5,866 bases of DNA from contig CAMWUP010000146.1 in assembly GCA_947177465.1 (NCBI GenBank), positions 1-5,866 of the forward strand, in the 5' to 3' direction. A model generated the notes under the pieces. It did not search any database. It had not been told where the DNA came from and was given only the letters and a program-made list of their open reading frames with translations. Positions 5,721 through 5,866 of this stretch are shown here, in pieces; position 1 is the first letter of the stretch; each line of letters begins with the position of its first letter. The position numbers and the translations under genes were made by a program. Source of the stretch: an uncultured Lachnospiraceae bacterium (GTDB lineage: Bacteria > Bacillota > Clostridia > Lachnospirales > Lachnospiraceae).

Positions 5721-5866
5721 TTAAGGGAACTCTTAGCTGTTATATTTTGTTATTAAAATATCTGCTAACCCTTGAAAATACTAAGTTTATCACAGGTGGG
5801 CTTTCCCTTAAAGTTTCCCTTGTGTTATATCTTTCCATAGGGCATTACGAACCCTGATAAGGGAAA
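5721..5866. repeat. Cluster of TTTCCCTT motifs in both orientations
   Basis: TTTCCCTTA (5802-5810) and TTTCCCTTG (5814-5822) are direct repeats with a 12-bp period. The same motif occurs inverted as TTAAGGGAA (5721-5729, a perfect inverse of 5803-5811) and TAAGGGAAA (5858-5866, a perfect inverse of 5802-5810), the last running to the window edge. Further CCCT/AGGG pairs lie at 5838-5855. Such spacing suggests binding sites for a dimeric or multimeric protein, for example integrase arm sites, replication iterons or a regulator of a gene beyond the edge. Confidence 0.5.
5723..5773. repeat. Long imperfect AT-rich hairpin
   Basis: Three stacked stems share one axis: AAGGG (5723-5727) with CCCTT (5769-5773), TTAGC (5733-5737) with GCTAA (5764-5768), and a 7-bp AT stem (5742-5748 with 5755-5761) closed by GTTATT. 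A 5-nt bulge and a small internal loop separate them, for 17 base pairs in total. No T-tract follows on the + strand. It could be a recognition hairpin or the remnant of a mobile-element end. Confidence 0.5.

Larger units (their letters stand above)
5625..5866. other. AT-rich right edge without a complete gene
   Basis: Apart from the ribosome binding site of the neighbouring gene (5632-5640), the long hairpin and the TTTCCCTT cluster, I see no coding sequence with a start and ribosome binding site here. A short - strand frame is open from the edge to a stop at 5808-5810, giving 18 residues, too little to tell whether it is the end of a real gene. Confidence 0.5.

Noticed and set aside
5835..5860. 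GGGTTCG sequence on the - strand resembling a tRNA T-arm
   Set aside because: The loop would be nine bases and no acceptor, D or anticodon arms can be drawn around it.
5808..5864. Short - strand frame open to the right edge
   Set aside because: Only 18 residues before a stop codon, with no recognisable motif, so it cannot be told from chance.

Overview
The window looks like chromosomal DNA from a spore-forming, low-to-mid GC Clostridia, most likely a gut Lachnospiraceae (Blautia/Dorea/Ruminococcus-like). The support is an alpha/beta-type small acid-soluble spore protein, Gram-positive GGAGG-type ribosome binding sites throughout, and a PAS-GAF-GGDEF protein with the cysteine-bearing PAS style common in that family. 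The genus is an inference.

Left half (1-3306, + strand, moderate GC): a diguanylate cyclase cut off by the left edge ends in a strong intrinsic terminator. A compact three-gene operon follows: a short YtrA-type GntR repressor, an ABC ATPase and an ABC-2 type permease, with 8-nt overlaps at both junctions. It is driven by a near-consensus promoter (TTGACA, 17 bp, TATACT) whose -10 box is partly covered by an 18-bp palindrome, probably the repressor's own operator. This is the layout of a small-molecule or antimicrobial-responsive transporter.

Middle (3307-4110): a bidirectional terminator separates the operon from a convergent spore-protein gene on the - strand. Behind that gene lies about 510 bp without a credible protein gene. 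It holds repeated GATAAGTG/CACTTATC motifs, then a 137-nt imperfect hairpin (3863-3999) with nested arms, a side bulge and terminator-like A/T tracts on both strands, then two smaller hairpins. This is the most unusual structure in the window and looks like a dispersed structured repeat (MITE/REP-like) or a structured RNA.

Right half (4111-5866, - strand, increasingly AT-rich): a PhnB-like VOC-fold protein and two uncharacterised proteins lie head to tail with 65-84 nt gaps. The last 240 bp are very AT-rich and carry four copies of a TTTCCCTT motif in both orientations plus a long imperfect hairpin, possibly protein-binding sites or the edge of a mobile element. No complete new defence or biosynthetic system is visible. 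The best candidates for something undescribed are the large hairpin element and the motif cluster at the right edge.
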